Shown in pieces: positions 18,819 through 28,333 of a stretch of DNA of 38,526 nucleotides. A model generated the notes under the pieces. It was given only the letters and a program-made list of their open reading frames with translations, ran no database searches and was not told where the DNA came from. The DNA lies in NCBI RefSeq assembly GCF_000224515.1, contig NZ_AGAF01000250.1, forward strand, positions 1 to 38,526. The letters run 5' to 3'. This DNA comes from Desulfosporosinus sp. OT. GTDB taxonomy: Bacteria > Bacillota > Desulfitobacteriia > Desulfitobacteriales > Desulfitobacteriaceae. Position 1 is the first letter of the stretch. The number at the start of each line of letters is the position of its first letter. The translations under genes and the position numbers were made by a program.

Positions 18819-19400
18819 TTATCCTCCAAATACTTCAGCCAAAGAAATTGACAAATCTTCAAATATTCCGATCTTAATTACTTCTTCTATTTGATAAACT
18901 TCCGGCCTGGCATATTTACCGTTTTCTATGAGCGTATAAACCATAATTATTTTGTCGATGGGGTGAATTATCCAATATTCACGGACAGAATACTTTTCGT
19001 ATAAGTTTAACTTCTTAATATAATCCATTGCAATGCTTGAGGGAGAGACAATTTCCATGACTAGGTCGGGGGCCCCTTTGCACCCCTGATCATCTAATTT
19101 TTCCTTGTTACAAATAATTGAAATGTCTGGCTGGATTACATTTTTTATCTCCTCATCAGCCTCATCGTTGCCTGTCAATCGGACATCAAAGGGAGCCGCA
19201 TATACTTCGCATGTTTTTCTACGTAAATAGTTAGAAATCTGACGAACTAATTCTATACTTATCTTCTGATGAATTCTAGAAGGACCAGGCGTCATTGCAT
19301 AAGGTACCCCGTCAATTAACTCGACAGGGTTGTCAGATGGCCATGTTACGTAGTCAAAATATGTATATTTACGCACTAGCTCTTCACCTGACTTACTCAT
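18819..19400 (-). CDS. Uma2 family putative endonuclease (DUF820)
   Basis: Restriction-endonuclease-fold protein of 193 residues. The family core is visible: PDISIICNKEKLDDQGCKGAPDL, then MEIVSPSS (catalytic E region) and KLNLYEKYSVREYWII with the conserved lysine. Uma2 proteins are abundant in cyanobacteria and scattered in other bacteria; their function is unknown and they are often proposed to belong to mobile or defence contexts. The ATG at 19400 follows AAAGGAG. The last codons (FGG stop) contain the ribosome binding site of the next gene. The hexanucleotide repeat at 19438-19476 lies in its upstream region. Confidence 0.88.
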   Translation of the reverse strand: MSKSGEELVRKYTYFDYVTWPSDNPVELIDGVPYAMTPGPSRIHQKISIELVRQISNYLRRKTCEVYAAPFDVRLTGNDEADEEIKNVIQPDISIICNKEKLDDQGCKGAPDLVMEIVSPSSIAMDYIKKLNLYEKYSVREYWIIHPIDKIIMVYTLIENGKYARPEVYQIEEVIKIGIFEDLSISLAEVFGG

Positions 19401-19437
19401 ATCTTTGTCTCCTTTCCTCTAAAGTATGGCATCCCTC

Positions 19438-19476
19438 GACATTGACATTGACATTGACATTGACATTGACATTGAC
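19438..19476. repeat. Tandem hexanucleotide repeat (GACATT)6.5
   Basis: GAC followed by six perfect ATTGAC units. It lies 37 bases upstream of the Uma2 start and about 140 bases upstream of the divergent DUF815 gene, in the shared promoter region. Unit number is prone to slippage and would change promoter spacing rather than a reading frame. Confidence 0.95.
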
Positions 19477-19618
19477 AACTTAATCTTAATTCTTATCAGC
19501 ATTATACACCATCCAAACATCCATTACCACATTCTGGAATAAACCTCCAGCTACTTTGCGTTCCTAACTTTCCTATTAATTACTCCAATGCTATACTTGG
19601 ATAATTGGAGGGATTATT

Positions 19619-20968
19619 ATGGAACACAGCAAAATATCGCCTACATTACTAGCCTTGGATTCTCTTGCAATTTACAGAGGACTTTTAAAGGATAGCTTAA
19701 TTAGCAAGCTAAAGGAACTACTCATTTCTTTAAACGAAACCAACGATGGACTAAGAGAAGTAATCAACAGCTATCATGAATTTTACTTTGAATTGGCTAA
19801 GAAAAGCACAACAATGTCACTTGAAGATTATCTTCTCGACCTAATAATTTTTGATGAAAATCCATTCACTTTTCAACAACAAGCAGTGCAACTTAATAGT
19901 TCTAATAGAGTCATTGAGCAAGTAGCCGCTCAGGATTTGAACAGACTTCAACTCATCTCTCAGCTTGATTCTGCTTCGGTTAAAGCCCACCTAGCTGAAC
20001 TATTCCCAAATGATAACGACCATTCTCTCCTTGAGAAACTTCCGGAGTGGGTTTTAGTAAGTGATTCTCTCGACCTCTCAAACCATTTAGAACACATAAA
20101 AGTATGCTTCAGGGCCAGCGACCGTTGGTCTGACTGTATCGAAGATCTCAAGAAGTTCCACAGGCACTACGGATGCGGATTATTCGCCCGCTATTTTGCC
20201 TTTGTTTGGGAAAGAATTGATGGCTCAGGTTACATTCGAGGAATCGAAAGTCCTGACCCGATCACTTTAGACGAGTTAGTAGAGTACCAAACTGAACGTT
20301 CCAGAGTTATCGAAAATACTGTTCAATTCTTGAAGGGCTTCCCTGCCAATAACGTTCTTCTCTATGGAGATCGAGGCAGCGGGAAATCTTCAACCGTTAA
20401 GGCCATCCTTAATGAATACCATAACCAGGGCCTACGCATGTTGGAGATCCCTAAGGCCTATCTGGCTGATTTCCCTTTAATTATTCGGCAGTTAAAAAAT
20501 CGAACTCAAAGATTCATTCTTTACGTCGATGATCTGGTATTTGGTGATAATGAGGAAAACTATACTTCGCTGAAAGCCGTACTCGAGGGTGGTTTAGAAA
20601 GTAAAACACCCAATATTCTCATCTATGCCACCTCTAACCGCAGGCATTTAGTTAAGGAATATTTCCAGGAAAGAGCGGGCTTGCAGTCTAACAACCGCGA
20701 TGAAGAAGTTCATGCAGGAGACACAATGCAGGAAAAGCTCTCCTTAGCCGATCGATTTGGCATCAATGTTGTGTTCACTTCACCCAATCAAACCAAGTAT
20801 CTGGATATCGTCGAGGGAATTGCTGGGCGAAGAAATCTGAACCTTGAGCGAGATATACTGCACAAAGAAGCCTTACAGTGGGCACTCTGGTACAATGGTC
20901 GCTCTGCACGAACCGCTCGCCAATTTGTCGATTGGCTTGAAGGACAGCTCAATCTTAACGATCTGTAG
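19619..20968 (+). CDS. DUF815 family AAA-type ATPase
   Basis: A 449-residue cytoplasmic ATPase of the DUF815 family (PF05673). The N-terminal ~200 residues are a helical region without known motifs. The ATPase core has Walker A LLYGDRGSGKSS (about 246-257), Walker B FILYVDDLVF (about 299-308), ATSNRRHL as sensor 1, and a C-terminal lid. The role is unknown; the family is widespread in Firmicutes. GGAGGG precedes the ATG by 8 bases. The end overlaps the convergent DNA glycosylase gene by 14 bases. Confidence 0.9.
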   Translation: MEHSKISPTLLALDSLAIYRGLLKDSLISKLKELLISLNETNDGLREVINSYHEFYFELAKKSTTMSLEDYLLDLIIFDENPFTFQQQAVQLNSSNRVIEQVAAQDLNRLQLISQLDSASVKAHLAELFPNDNDHSLLEKLPEWVLVSDSLDLSNHLEHIKVCFRASDRWSDCIEDLKKFHRHYGCGLFARYFAFVWERIDGSGYIRGIESPDPITLDELVEYQTERSRVIENTVQFLKGFPANNVLLYGDRGSGKSSTVKAILNEYHNQGLRMLEIPKAYLADFPLIIRQLKNRTQRFILYVDDLVFGDNEENYTSLKAVLEGGLESKTPNILIYATSNRRHLVKEYFQERAGLQSNNRDEEVHAGDTMQEKLSLADRFGINVVFTSPNQTKYLDIVEGIAGRRNLNLERDILHKEALQWALWYNGRSARTARQFVDWLEGQLNLNDL

Positions 20969-21464
20969 CAGCCTCTAGGAGATTACGGAGCATGAACCAC
21001 TCACTCAACTTCTCAGCGTACTTCTTCGTATTTGCTGGACTCGTCGATGTAAGTTTATGAAACGTCACATTTGTAGGCGCACTGAACCCTATCCACTTTT
21101 TATAAGTCTCATAGGCTTTGCCCCCATTGAACATTACTGCTGTGATATAGGGATATTTCTTAAACAAACTACCAAAATCGTTCACTTGCTCTTCCCGGAT
21201 CTTCGAATCAAGACTTCCTTCCCTAGAACACATTGCGATGACATCCCATAAAGCAATACCCTGACTTCTTAGAAAATGAGTCCGCTCTTCATAATCCGCA
21301 ACGGGTTCCAAGTCAAAGAGGGCAAAGATTATTTTCCAAAATTGATTTCTAGGATTGGCATAATACTGCTGTAATCTAAGAGATTCCACCCCCGGCATAG
21401 ACCCCAGGATTAAAACACGTGAATGCGCTTCTACTATAGGTGGAAAGGAACGCAACAGACCCAA
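20955..21464 (-). CDS. DNA-deoxyinosine (hypoxanthine) glycosylase, UDG superfamily
   Basis: Excises deaminated purine from DNA. The 169-residue protein has the UDG-superfamily motif 1 LILGSMPGVESL (about 18-29), the YYANPRNQFWKI segment that follows it in this family, and the C-terminal STSPANTKKY block corresponding to the intercalation loop. This pattern fits the HDG/TIGR04274 group rather than classical Ung or Mug. It starts with TTG at 21464, behind AAGGAGAG. The upstream DUF2164 gene lies only 32 bases away on the same strand, so the two are probably cotranscribed. Confidence 0.87.
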   Translation of the reverse strand: MGLLRSFPPIVEAHSRVLILGSMPGVESLRLQQYYANPRNQFWKIIFALFDLEPVADYEERTHFLRSQGIALWDVIAMCSREGSLDSKIREEQVNDFGSLFKKYPYITAVMFNGGKAYETYKKWIGFSAPTNVTFHKLTSTSPANTKKYAEKLSEWFMLRNLLEAATDR

Positions 21465-21496
21465 CCAAATCTCTCCTTCACACGTCGCTTAATTTA

Positions 21497-21736
21497 TTAC
21501 CTAGGCCGTTTCTCAAGACCCAGTAAATCCTCGATCCGTTCGTTCATATATTTATAGGAATCCTCAATTCCTCGGTTATATAGGTAAGGACCAATTTCAT
21601 TAACAATAAAGTCCAGCAACAACTCCGCGCCTAAGCGAGTCATTTCCTCATCTCTTGCGCTCCAGAAATATCTCTTAATGGATTCGATAAGTTCCTCACG
21701 AACTTCCTTTTTAAGTTCTATTTCCATTTTCGGCAT
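21497..21736 (-). CDS. DUF2164 family protein
   Basis: A 79-residue, charged, mostly helical protein. The family signature is visible: SIKRYFWSARDEEMTRLGAELLLDFIVNEIGPYLYNRGI-type sequence, running about residues 19-61. DUF2164 members are small and of unknown function. GGGGGAG lies a few bases upstream of the ATG at 21736. It is the first gene of a probable two-gene operon with the DNA glycosylase. Confidence 0.85.
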   Translation of the reverse strand: MPKMEIELKKEVREELIESIKRYFWSARDEEMTRLGAELLLDFIVNEIGPYLYNRGIEDSYKYMNERIEDLLGLEKRPR

Positions 21737-21881
21737 AAAATCTCCCCCTCTTATTCGTTAATTCCATTCTAACTTATTTGCGAACAGCTACGCAAACAGT
21801 GCTATGCTTTGGTCTTAGATTATGAATAAAACACCTTATACTGGAGAATAATGTTCAAAAACAGTAAGGAGCACACCTCAC

Positions 21882-22238
21882 ATGGACGATTATTTTGATA
21901 ACATAGACAGCACGGAGATCAATTTAAAGTATTTTACGGAGCATCATGAGAGTATTTATCAGGCCTATGAGAAGTACGGTCGTTTAGTCCACGAAGAAGG
22001 CGGCCCGCTCGATGAAAAAACTTGCTGGTTGATTAAAGTTGCTCTCTCCACAGAATGCCAGTATCCTCGGGCGCTGAGAACCCATATTCTAAAGGCCTTA
22101 AGTAGCGGTTGCACAAAGGAAGAAATTGAACACGCTATTCTCTTAGTGGCTCCTAGCGCTGGGTTTCCCAAAACAATGTCAGGAATTCTAGTTCTAAGAA
22201 GTCTCTTGCAGGAAACTGAAACGAACTCAATTCACTAG
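21882..22238 (+). CDS. Carboxymuconolactone decarboxylase/AhpD-like protein
   Basis: A 118-residue all-helical CMD-fold protein; the segment EECQYPRALRTHILKA-like (with STEC at about 66) followed by GCTKEEIEHAILLVAPSAGFP is characteristic. The CxxC redox pair of AhpD-type members is reduced to a single cysteine (CQYP), so a peroxiredoxin-reductant role is unlikely. The actual substrate is unknown. AAGGAG lies upstream of the ATG. It stands alone between divergently and tandemly arranged neighbours. Confidence 0.8.
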   Translation: MDDYFDNIDSTEINLKYFTEHHESIYQAYEKYGRLVHEEGGPLDEKTCWLIKVALSTECQYPRALRTHILKALSSGCTKEEIEHAILLVAPSAGFPKTMSGILVLRSLLQETETNSIH

Positions 22239-22400
22239 AACTCTCAAAAACATAGGATTTTCAGCGACTATGTAATCTCAATTTTTAGCCCTCTACCATT
22301 GATTGAAGGTAGGGGGCTTGCTCAATTCTCCAGACCCAATTATTATCAACCTATACCTTCTGGTGATAAAATGATATACTATATTCTTGAATATAAGTAA

Positions 22401-24038
<1,638 letters not shown>

Positions 24039-24048
24039 GAATAATAAT

Positions 24049-24077
24049 TTGACAACAATGGTTTTTTTAGTTATACT
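24049..24077 (+). promoter_or_regulatory. Strong sigma-A promoter of the zinc-ribbon gene
   Basis: A perfect -35 box TTGACA (24049-24054) and TATACT (24072-24077) are separated by the optimal 17 bases. It starts 10 bases after the ABC-F stop and gives a leader of roughly 110 bases. Confidence 0.85.
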
Positions 24078-24120
24078 AATATAAGCTCGTTAAAACTAGT
24101 GGATTTAAGCAAACCTTCTC

Positions 24121-24176
24121 TATTACCTAAGGCTCCGGGAAGAAGTTGGTGAACTTGCCATGTAGCGCGGGTAATA
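24121..24176 (+). promoter_or_regulatory. Candidate structured leader RNA
   Basis: Nested pairings lie between the promoter and the start codon: TATTACC (24121-24127) with GGTAATA (24170-24176), GGC (24131-24133) with GCC (24157-24159), and AAGTT (24143-24147) with AACTT (24152-24156) around GGTG. The outer stem ends 6 bases before the TGGAGG ribosome binding site. I recognise no known riboswitch class. Confidence 0.45.
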
Positions 24177-24197
24177 TTTTAGTGGAGGTTTTTTATA

Positions 24198-24509
24198 ATG
24201 TTCAATGACAAAGTTTTAAATTGCAAAGATTGTGGTCGGGATTTCGAGTTTACAGCATCAGAGCAAGAGTTCTATGCTGAAAAAGGGTTCACTAATGAAC
24301 CTGGACGTTGCCCAGAGTGCCGTGCTGCCAAAAAAGCACAAAACAGAAATCAAGGCGGCGGTGGCGGATATGGTCGTCAACAACGCGAAATGTTCCCAGC
24401 CATCTGTGCTACCTGTGGAAAAGAAACAACTGTTCCTTTCCAACCTTCTGGTGACAAACCAGTATATTGCCGTGAGTGCTATCAACCACGTACACGCAGC
24501 AATTGGTAA
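24198..24509 (+). CDS. Small double zinc-ribbon protein (zf-trcl type)
   Basis: A 103-residue protein with four CxxC pairs, enough for two zinc ribbons: CKDC and CPEC (about 9-42), then CATC and CREC (about 74-99). The first ribbon has the FEFTASEQEFYAEKGF pattern of PF13451. The basic, glycine-rich linker (QNRNQGGGGGYGRQQRE) suggests contact with nucleic acid, but the function is not established. It is transcribed alone from a strong promoter and ends at a strong terminator, so high expression is likely. GGAGG lies 9 bases before the ATG. Confidence 0.9.
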   Translation: MFNDKVLNCKDCGRDFEFTASEQEFYAEKGFTNEPGRCPECRAAKKAQNRNQGGGGGYGRQQREMFPAICATCGKETTVPFQPSGDKPVYCRECYQPRTRSNW

Positions 24510-24530
24510 ATCGCTGATTGATTAAAAACG

Positions 24531-24564
24531 AACCCTCCAAGCCGCAAGGCTCTGGAGGGTTTTC
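24531..24564 (+). terminator. Intrinsic terminator of the zinc-ribbon gene
   Basis: AACCCTCCA (24531-24539) pairs with TGGAGGGTT (24553-24561), with an inner GCC/GGC step and a GCAA tetraloop, followed by TTTTC. Confidence 0.9.
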
Positions 24565-24597
24565 TTATTCTTCGGCGACAGACTAAGAAGTCTATAC

Positions 24598-24647
24598 GTG
24601 CGAAGACAGTGTCTGCAAGAAGGGTTAATAGGTGCGAAGACAGTGTC
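24598..24647. repeat. Two copies of a 16-bp direct repeat
   Basis: GTGCGAAGACAGTGTC occurs at 24598-24613 and again at 24632-24647, a 34-base period. Each contains GACAGTGTC, a near-palindrome. It lies in the gap between the zinc-ribbon terminator and the end of the GDYXXLXY gene and may be a dispersed intergenic repeat. Confidence 0.8.
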
Positions 24648-24692
24648 CGTGGGTGCCAACCAATTTTTAATAGCTAGGATTATTTAGAGCAC

Positions 24693-25205
24693 CTAGCGTG
24701 GCGCGATACTCGTCAAAACCCCATACCCACCCAGAACCCTTACAGTACCTACCAATTCTCCGCTCTGAGATTTCTGCTGAAGTTCCTTTCCACTTCCTTG
24801 TTCCAGAAAATATTTATCCAGACTGTAATCTACATGAAAAACATCGGACTCATTGTACGTATTCTGAAACTTTCCTTTAAGATAAGCACCTTGCTTGGGT
24901 CTATTCTCGCTTACTTGGTCAACTATATAGTACTTACCCTCTTGTTTTAAGCTTACATAAAGATTCTTATTACTCACCTTATCGATTGGTAGGGGCACCT
25001 TTGACTTGGATACATCTGAGATCGCCAGACTTACGGAAACATAGTCCCCCCTAAATAGATCCGTTGGGTCAATGGCCTTCGTTTCAAGCAAAATCTCTTT
25101 CCCGAAAAGAACCGTCGCTTGAGGTTTAATAGTCATGGCCAGAAGGATAAATAAGGGAATTAACACTGCTAGAAAAAACGTCTTATGCTTATTCTGCTTA
25201 TTCAT
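24693..25205 (-). CDS. GDYXXLXY domain membrane-anchored protein
   Basis: A 170-residue protein with one N-terminal hydrophobic anchor (about 9-27, LAVLIPLFILLAMTI) and an extracytoplasmic domain carrying FRGDYVSVS, the motif that names the family (PF14345). The function is unknown. It overlaps the upstream DUF2157 gene by four bases, and the two families are regularly found paired or fused, so they probably act together in the membrane. Confidence 0.9.
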   Translation of the reverse strand: MNKQNKHKTFFLAVLIPLFILLAMTIKPQATVLFGKEILLETKAIDPTDLFRGDYVSVSLAISDVSKSKVPLPIDKVSNKNLYVSLKQEGKYYIVDQVSENRPKQGAYLKGKFQNTYNESDVFHVDYSLDKYFLEQGSGKELQQKSQSGELVGTVRVLGGYGVLTSIAPR

Positions 25206-26272
25206 TCGAGTGTTCCCCCTTTTGGCGTTTTGATCATCCGTTCAAAGTAATAACCGAAGCCAAGGAGCAGTAGCCCTCCAACGATGAAGAACAGTGATTT
25301 GGGTAAAAACGCAAAGGTATCTGTATAATACCTAAAAATAGTAATACATACAAAAATCAGACTTATAATACTTCCCTTTCGGATGAGGGCAAACAGCAAG
25401 ACAAGCAAAGCAAGTGCAAATAGAATGCTAACTAAACGCGTAGACTGAACACTTACAAGGACATCCCATATTTCAGGAATAGTCAGAATCACACCCGTTA
25501 CCCCAAACAAAATGTTACCCTGAACACGGAAGATCTCGGACCCAAGATTGTGTTTTATTCCATACATCAGAAGTCCAATCAAGAAAAAAATGAGGGCAAC
25601 GTATAAACCCTTTACCTCATATCTCAGAGTGATTTGTAAGATAAAGCTTAAGGTTGTCAGGTTGGCAAAAAACAACAAAAGTTTTGACTTTCCAAAACAC
25701 TTAAACGCTAGATACACAATTGGTACCCCAACCCAACCCGCGTAAGGGAAACCCAGATTGTACGAGGCGTTAAGATAGACCCCGAACAGGATGTTGGCAA
25801 AGAGCATTAAATATTTGTCCTGAAGTTGAAAAGCCATCGGAATTACACCCAAGGACCATAAAAGAAACGCCGTGGTAAATTCCCCTCCAAAATTATACAT
25901 CTGTCCTATAAGAAAAATACCTGCTCCATAAACCAACATGCCCAGATAAATAAGACTTCGAGCTGTCTTGGGATAATTCTCTGTAAGCAGGTAACCTGCA
26001 AGATTCACTCCGCCGAAAACTCCAAAGATAATAAGAAGTTTGCCTAAATGATTGATCCCATCCCAATTACTGGCGATAAAACTCAAAATCCCAAGGCCCA
26101 CTAAGATGGCCCCAATCGTAACCACAACCCGAATAAAGTTGAGACCACCTTTGATTTCATAGATCTCCAGGATCTCCTTTTTTTGTCCCCCTGTGATAAG
26201 TCCGCTACTTTCATAATGTTCTAGTTCTATACTTACTAAGGAGAAGTTAGCTTTGCTAATTTGCCTTTTCAA
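25202..26272 (-). CDS. DUF2157 multi-spanning membrane protein
   Basis: A 356-residue protein. A soluble N-terminal helix region (KQISKANF...GLITGGQKKEILEIY) precedes about ten hydrophobic segments, beginning FIRVVVTIGAILVGLGILSF; the motif FIASNWDGI is characteristic of DUF2157. The TTG at 26272 is taken as start because GGGGGG lies 6 bases upstream and it yields the usual N-terminus; an in-frame start at 26347 would add an atypical extension. Translationally coupled to the GDYXXLXY gene. Function unknown. Confidence 0.88.
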   Translation of the reverse strand: MKRQISKANFSLVSIELEHYESSGLITGGQKKEILEIYEIKGGLNFIRVVVTIGAILVGLGILSFIASNWDGINHLGKLLIIFGVFGGVNLAGYLLTENYPKTARSLIYLGMLVYGAGIFLIGQMYNFGGEFTTAFLLWSLGVIPMAFQLQDKYLMLFANILFGVYLNASYNLGFPYAGWVGVPIVYLAFKCFGKSKLLLFFANLTTLSFILQITLRYEVKGLYVALIFFLIGLLMYGIKHNLGSEIFRVQGNILFGVTGVILTIPEIWDVLVSVQSTRLVSILFALALLVLLFALIRKGSIISLIFVCITIFRYYTDTFAFLPKSLFFIVGGLLLLGFGYYFERMIKTPKGGTLE

Positions 26273-26503
26273 ATTATTCCCCCCCTTTATACTAACCAGA
26301 GCTCTTAGAATACTGTATACCCTCCGTCCGATGATTATCACTTCCACATTCTAAAGGGAATACAGGAAACTGACTTCGTGTGGAATTGCAATTCCATCTG
26401 CAGGTTAGTGAACTTATCAGAGGATTATGCAATATTCGATATCAGAACCCTACCACAACCGGTAACGGTTAGCAAACAGCTAAACTGTAAAGCTTAATTT
26501 TTC

Positions 26504-27136
26504 TTATTTAATGCTCACAGTAGCTTCCGCGAGAGCTACTGTGAGCATCTCCTGATTTTCAGGAAATGGTTTTACGTCAAGACGAAACTCAACACCCGTA
26601 AGATCATCTGGCAACTGTGGTGCTACCACAAAAGAATACTGCATCCCTTTGTCTTGCCCGCTGCCTCGATGTTGCCGACATTGATGGTCTGGTGAGATAG
26701 ACAAATCAAGGCGAGCATGTCCCAGCCGGACAAATCGTTCGGAGTTATGGACTTCAATCTCGATATAAACTACACTGGCATTTTCGTATTGTTTCATGTG
26801 CGTAACAGAATACAAGACGCTGTTTATTTCCACCCATTTTAATATTGGTACGAACTTAAGGAACCCAGTGGGTTCTACTTGAAAGTGAGCCGAAAACTCT
26901 TTCTCATTGTACAGCATTGTAAAGATGCTCTGCGTCATCGCTTCGTTCAGCTCATATCGTTGACACCATGTTGTTATTAACCCGAGACTCGGAAAACCTG
27001 GATTATTTTCGGAAAGCTCTTTACGCTTGGTGATAAGTGCACAGATTTGCTCATCGATTGGTGCCAACTGTTCGCAGTAGTAATCTGTAGGGGGATGAAA
27101 CGGCATTCTCCTCAATCTAATGACCTTCTTTCTCAT
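26504..27136 (-). CDS. Hypothetical protein with a helical N-terminus
   Basis: I do not recognise a characterised family. The 210-residue product has an N-terminal helical part (APIDEQICALITKRKELSE) that recalls chorismate-mutase-like helices only superficially, and a C-terminal beta-rich part with EIEVHNSERFVRLGHARLDLS and a hydrophilic QCRQHRGSGQDKG loop. There is no signal peptide or membrane segment. The start is uncertain: the in-frame ATG at 27106 (MPFHPPTDYY) has GAGGAG only one base away, and the ATG at 27136 has no clear site. The last 13 codons lie in a perfect 15-bp inverted repeat that probably doubles as terminator. Confidence 0.7.
   Translation of the reverse strand: MRKKVIRLRRMPFHPPTDYYCEQLAPIDEQICALITKRKELSENNPGFPSLGLITTWCQRYELNEAMTQSIFTMLYNEKEFSAHFQVEPTGFLKFVPILKWVEINSVLYSVTHMKQYENASVVYIEIEVHNSERFVRLGHARLDLSISPDHQCRQHRGSGQDKGMQYSFVVAPQLPDDLTGVEFRLDVKPFPENQEMLTVALAEATVSIK
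26511..26548 (-). terminator. Hairpin inside the 3' end of the coding region
   Basis: ATGCTCACAGTAGCT (26511-26525) pairs perfectly with 26534-26548 around an eight-base loop. On the minus strand it is followed by TAAATAAGAAAAATT. The stem encodes the final LTVALAEATVS residues of the hypothetical protein. Confidence 0.6.
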
Positions 27137-27223
27137 CGTTATAACGCCTAAACGTACCCCAAGAACTGACCTGGTAACCTAAAATCAGCGAGGACATCCT
27201 ATTCAATATCAGAAGAATTCACA

Positions 27224-27583
27224 CTAAATCTTTTCAAGTTTCTCTACTGTCCTTTCATTTCTTACATCTCCAGTATTTAACGTTGTTTTGGCTTCAATTA
27301 ACATGACATGTACTTCTTCTTCAGCAACAGGCATATGTTCAATTCCCTTCGGAATAATAAGAAATTCCCCTTCATTTATTATTACATCCTTATCCCTGAA
27401 CTTGATAATCAAAAGTCCTTTTAGAACATAAAACATTTCATCTTCGTTTTCATGGATGTGCCATAAAAATTCGCCCTTAAGTTTGGCAATTTTCACATAG
27501 GATTCGTTAACCTCGCCTAATATTCTTGGACTCCAATACTCATTGAAAAGATTTAATTTCTCGCGGATATTAATTTTATCCAT
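27224..27583 (-). CDS. Cupin domain protein
   Basis: A single-domain cupin_2 protein of 119 residues. Motif 1, WHIHENEDEMFYVLKG (about 41-56), supplies two histidines and a glutamate for a metal; motif 2, IIPKGIEHMPV (about 76-86), supplies the last histidine. Small cupins of this type occur in many unrelated pathways, so no substrate is assigned. GGGGGA lies upstream of the ATG. It lies 31 bases after the acetyltransferase gene on the same strand and could be cotranscribed. Confidence 0.88.
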   Translation of the reverse strand: MDKINIREKLNLFNEYWSPRILGEVNESYVKIAKLKGEFLWHIHENEDEMFYVLKGLLIIKFRDKDVIINEGEFLIIPKGIEHMPVAEEEVHVMLIEAKTTLNTGDVRNERTVEKLEKI

Positions 27584-27614
27584 TTCTATATCCCCCTTAA
27601 ATCGTCTCGTGTAT

Positions 27615-28184
27615 TTAGCACAATAAACTCCACTCTTCTTTCAACAATGAATAATATAACCTATCTAGATATTTACCATCATGATAAAAGAAATCCCTGA
27701 GCGTACCCTCATATTTAAATCCGCATTTCTCAATGACTTTTTGCGAAGCTATATTGTTTTCTTTATGACATATTTGTATCTTGTGAAAATTAACGTTTTC
27801 AAAACCAAATTTCATAACCGCTTTTGTTGCTTCAGTGGCCAGGCCTTTTTTCTGAAAGGTCCTACTAATACAATATTCTATCTCACTAAAATGATTTTTA
27901 TTGTCTACAAGAAAAAACGCTATCTGCCCAAGGCATTCGTTCGTTTCCTTTAAAATAATTGCCCAACGATAATAATCTATCTTTTCATAAGATGATATAT
28001 ATTGATTAAGCAGCTCGCTAACTTCTTGGTTATTTACATAAATAGGTTCAGAATACATAAATTGTACTAAGGGATCGTTTATCCAATACTTCAGCATATC
28101 AAAAGCATCTGAATAAGAAAATCTTCTTAAAATCAATCTTTCTGTTTCAATTGTTTGTATTCCCTGGCAGTTTAACATTATCAT
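27615..28184 (-). CDS. GNAT acetyltransferase (RimJ/RimL type)
   Basis: A 189-residue N-acetyltransferase resembling the RimJ/RimL/SpeG-like group: ETERLILRRFSYSDAFDMLKYW at the N-terminus, LGQIAFFL, then motif A YCISRTFQKKGLATEATKAV with the acetyl-CoA-binding Q/KKGLA loop, and NIASQKVIEKCGFKYEGTLRDFF at the C-terminus. The acceptor is unknown. The start is the ATG at 28184, which has GGAGGAAG 6 bases upstream; an in-frame ATG at 28223 would overlap it. An ATG two codons later is also possible. Confidence 0.9.
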   Translation of the reverse strand: MIMLNCQGIQTIETERLILRRFSYSDAFDMLKYWINDPLVQFMYSEPIYVNNQEVSELLNQYISSYEKIDYYRWAIILKETNECLGQIAFFLVDNKNHFSEIEYCISRTFQKKGLATEATKAVMKFGFENVNFHKIQICHKENNIASQKVIEKCGFKYEGTLRDFFYHDGKYLDRLYYSLLKEEWSLLC

Positions 28185-28285
28185 CACTTCCTCCTCGCTA
28201 CCGAGCATGAAAAATGAGTACATTTCCTTGTTGTTTCTAAGTTAATAATCAATCATCTCCGGTTAATTTTTTGCTAAATAGGGGT

Positions 28286-28333
28286 GATGTCTTATGTTGC
28301 AGCTTTGAATAAGCTTAATAGACGTCACCCCTA
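28286..28333. repeat. Imperfect 14-bp hairpin at the end of the toxin relic
   Basis: TAGGGGTGATGTCT pairs with AGACGTCACCCCTA, with one G-T pair, across a loop of about 20 bases that contains an AGCTT/AAGCTT element. It overlaps the 3' end of the RelE/ParE-like relic. Confidence 0.55.

Noticed and set aside
19438-19476. CRISPR-like array
   Set aside because: The repeat unit is six bases with no spacers, so it is a simple microsatellite.
22275-22320. Terminator hairpin between the CMD-like gene and the ABC-F gene
   Set aside because: AGCCCTCTACC and GGTAGGGGGCT can pair, but there is no T-run in the right direction; too weak to list as a feature.
24590-24600. Fourth GntR operator (GTCTATACG)
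   Set aside because: It matches only part of the motif, lacks the symmetric flanks and is not upstream of a gene start.
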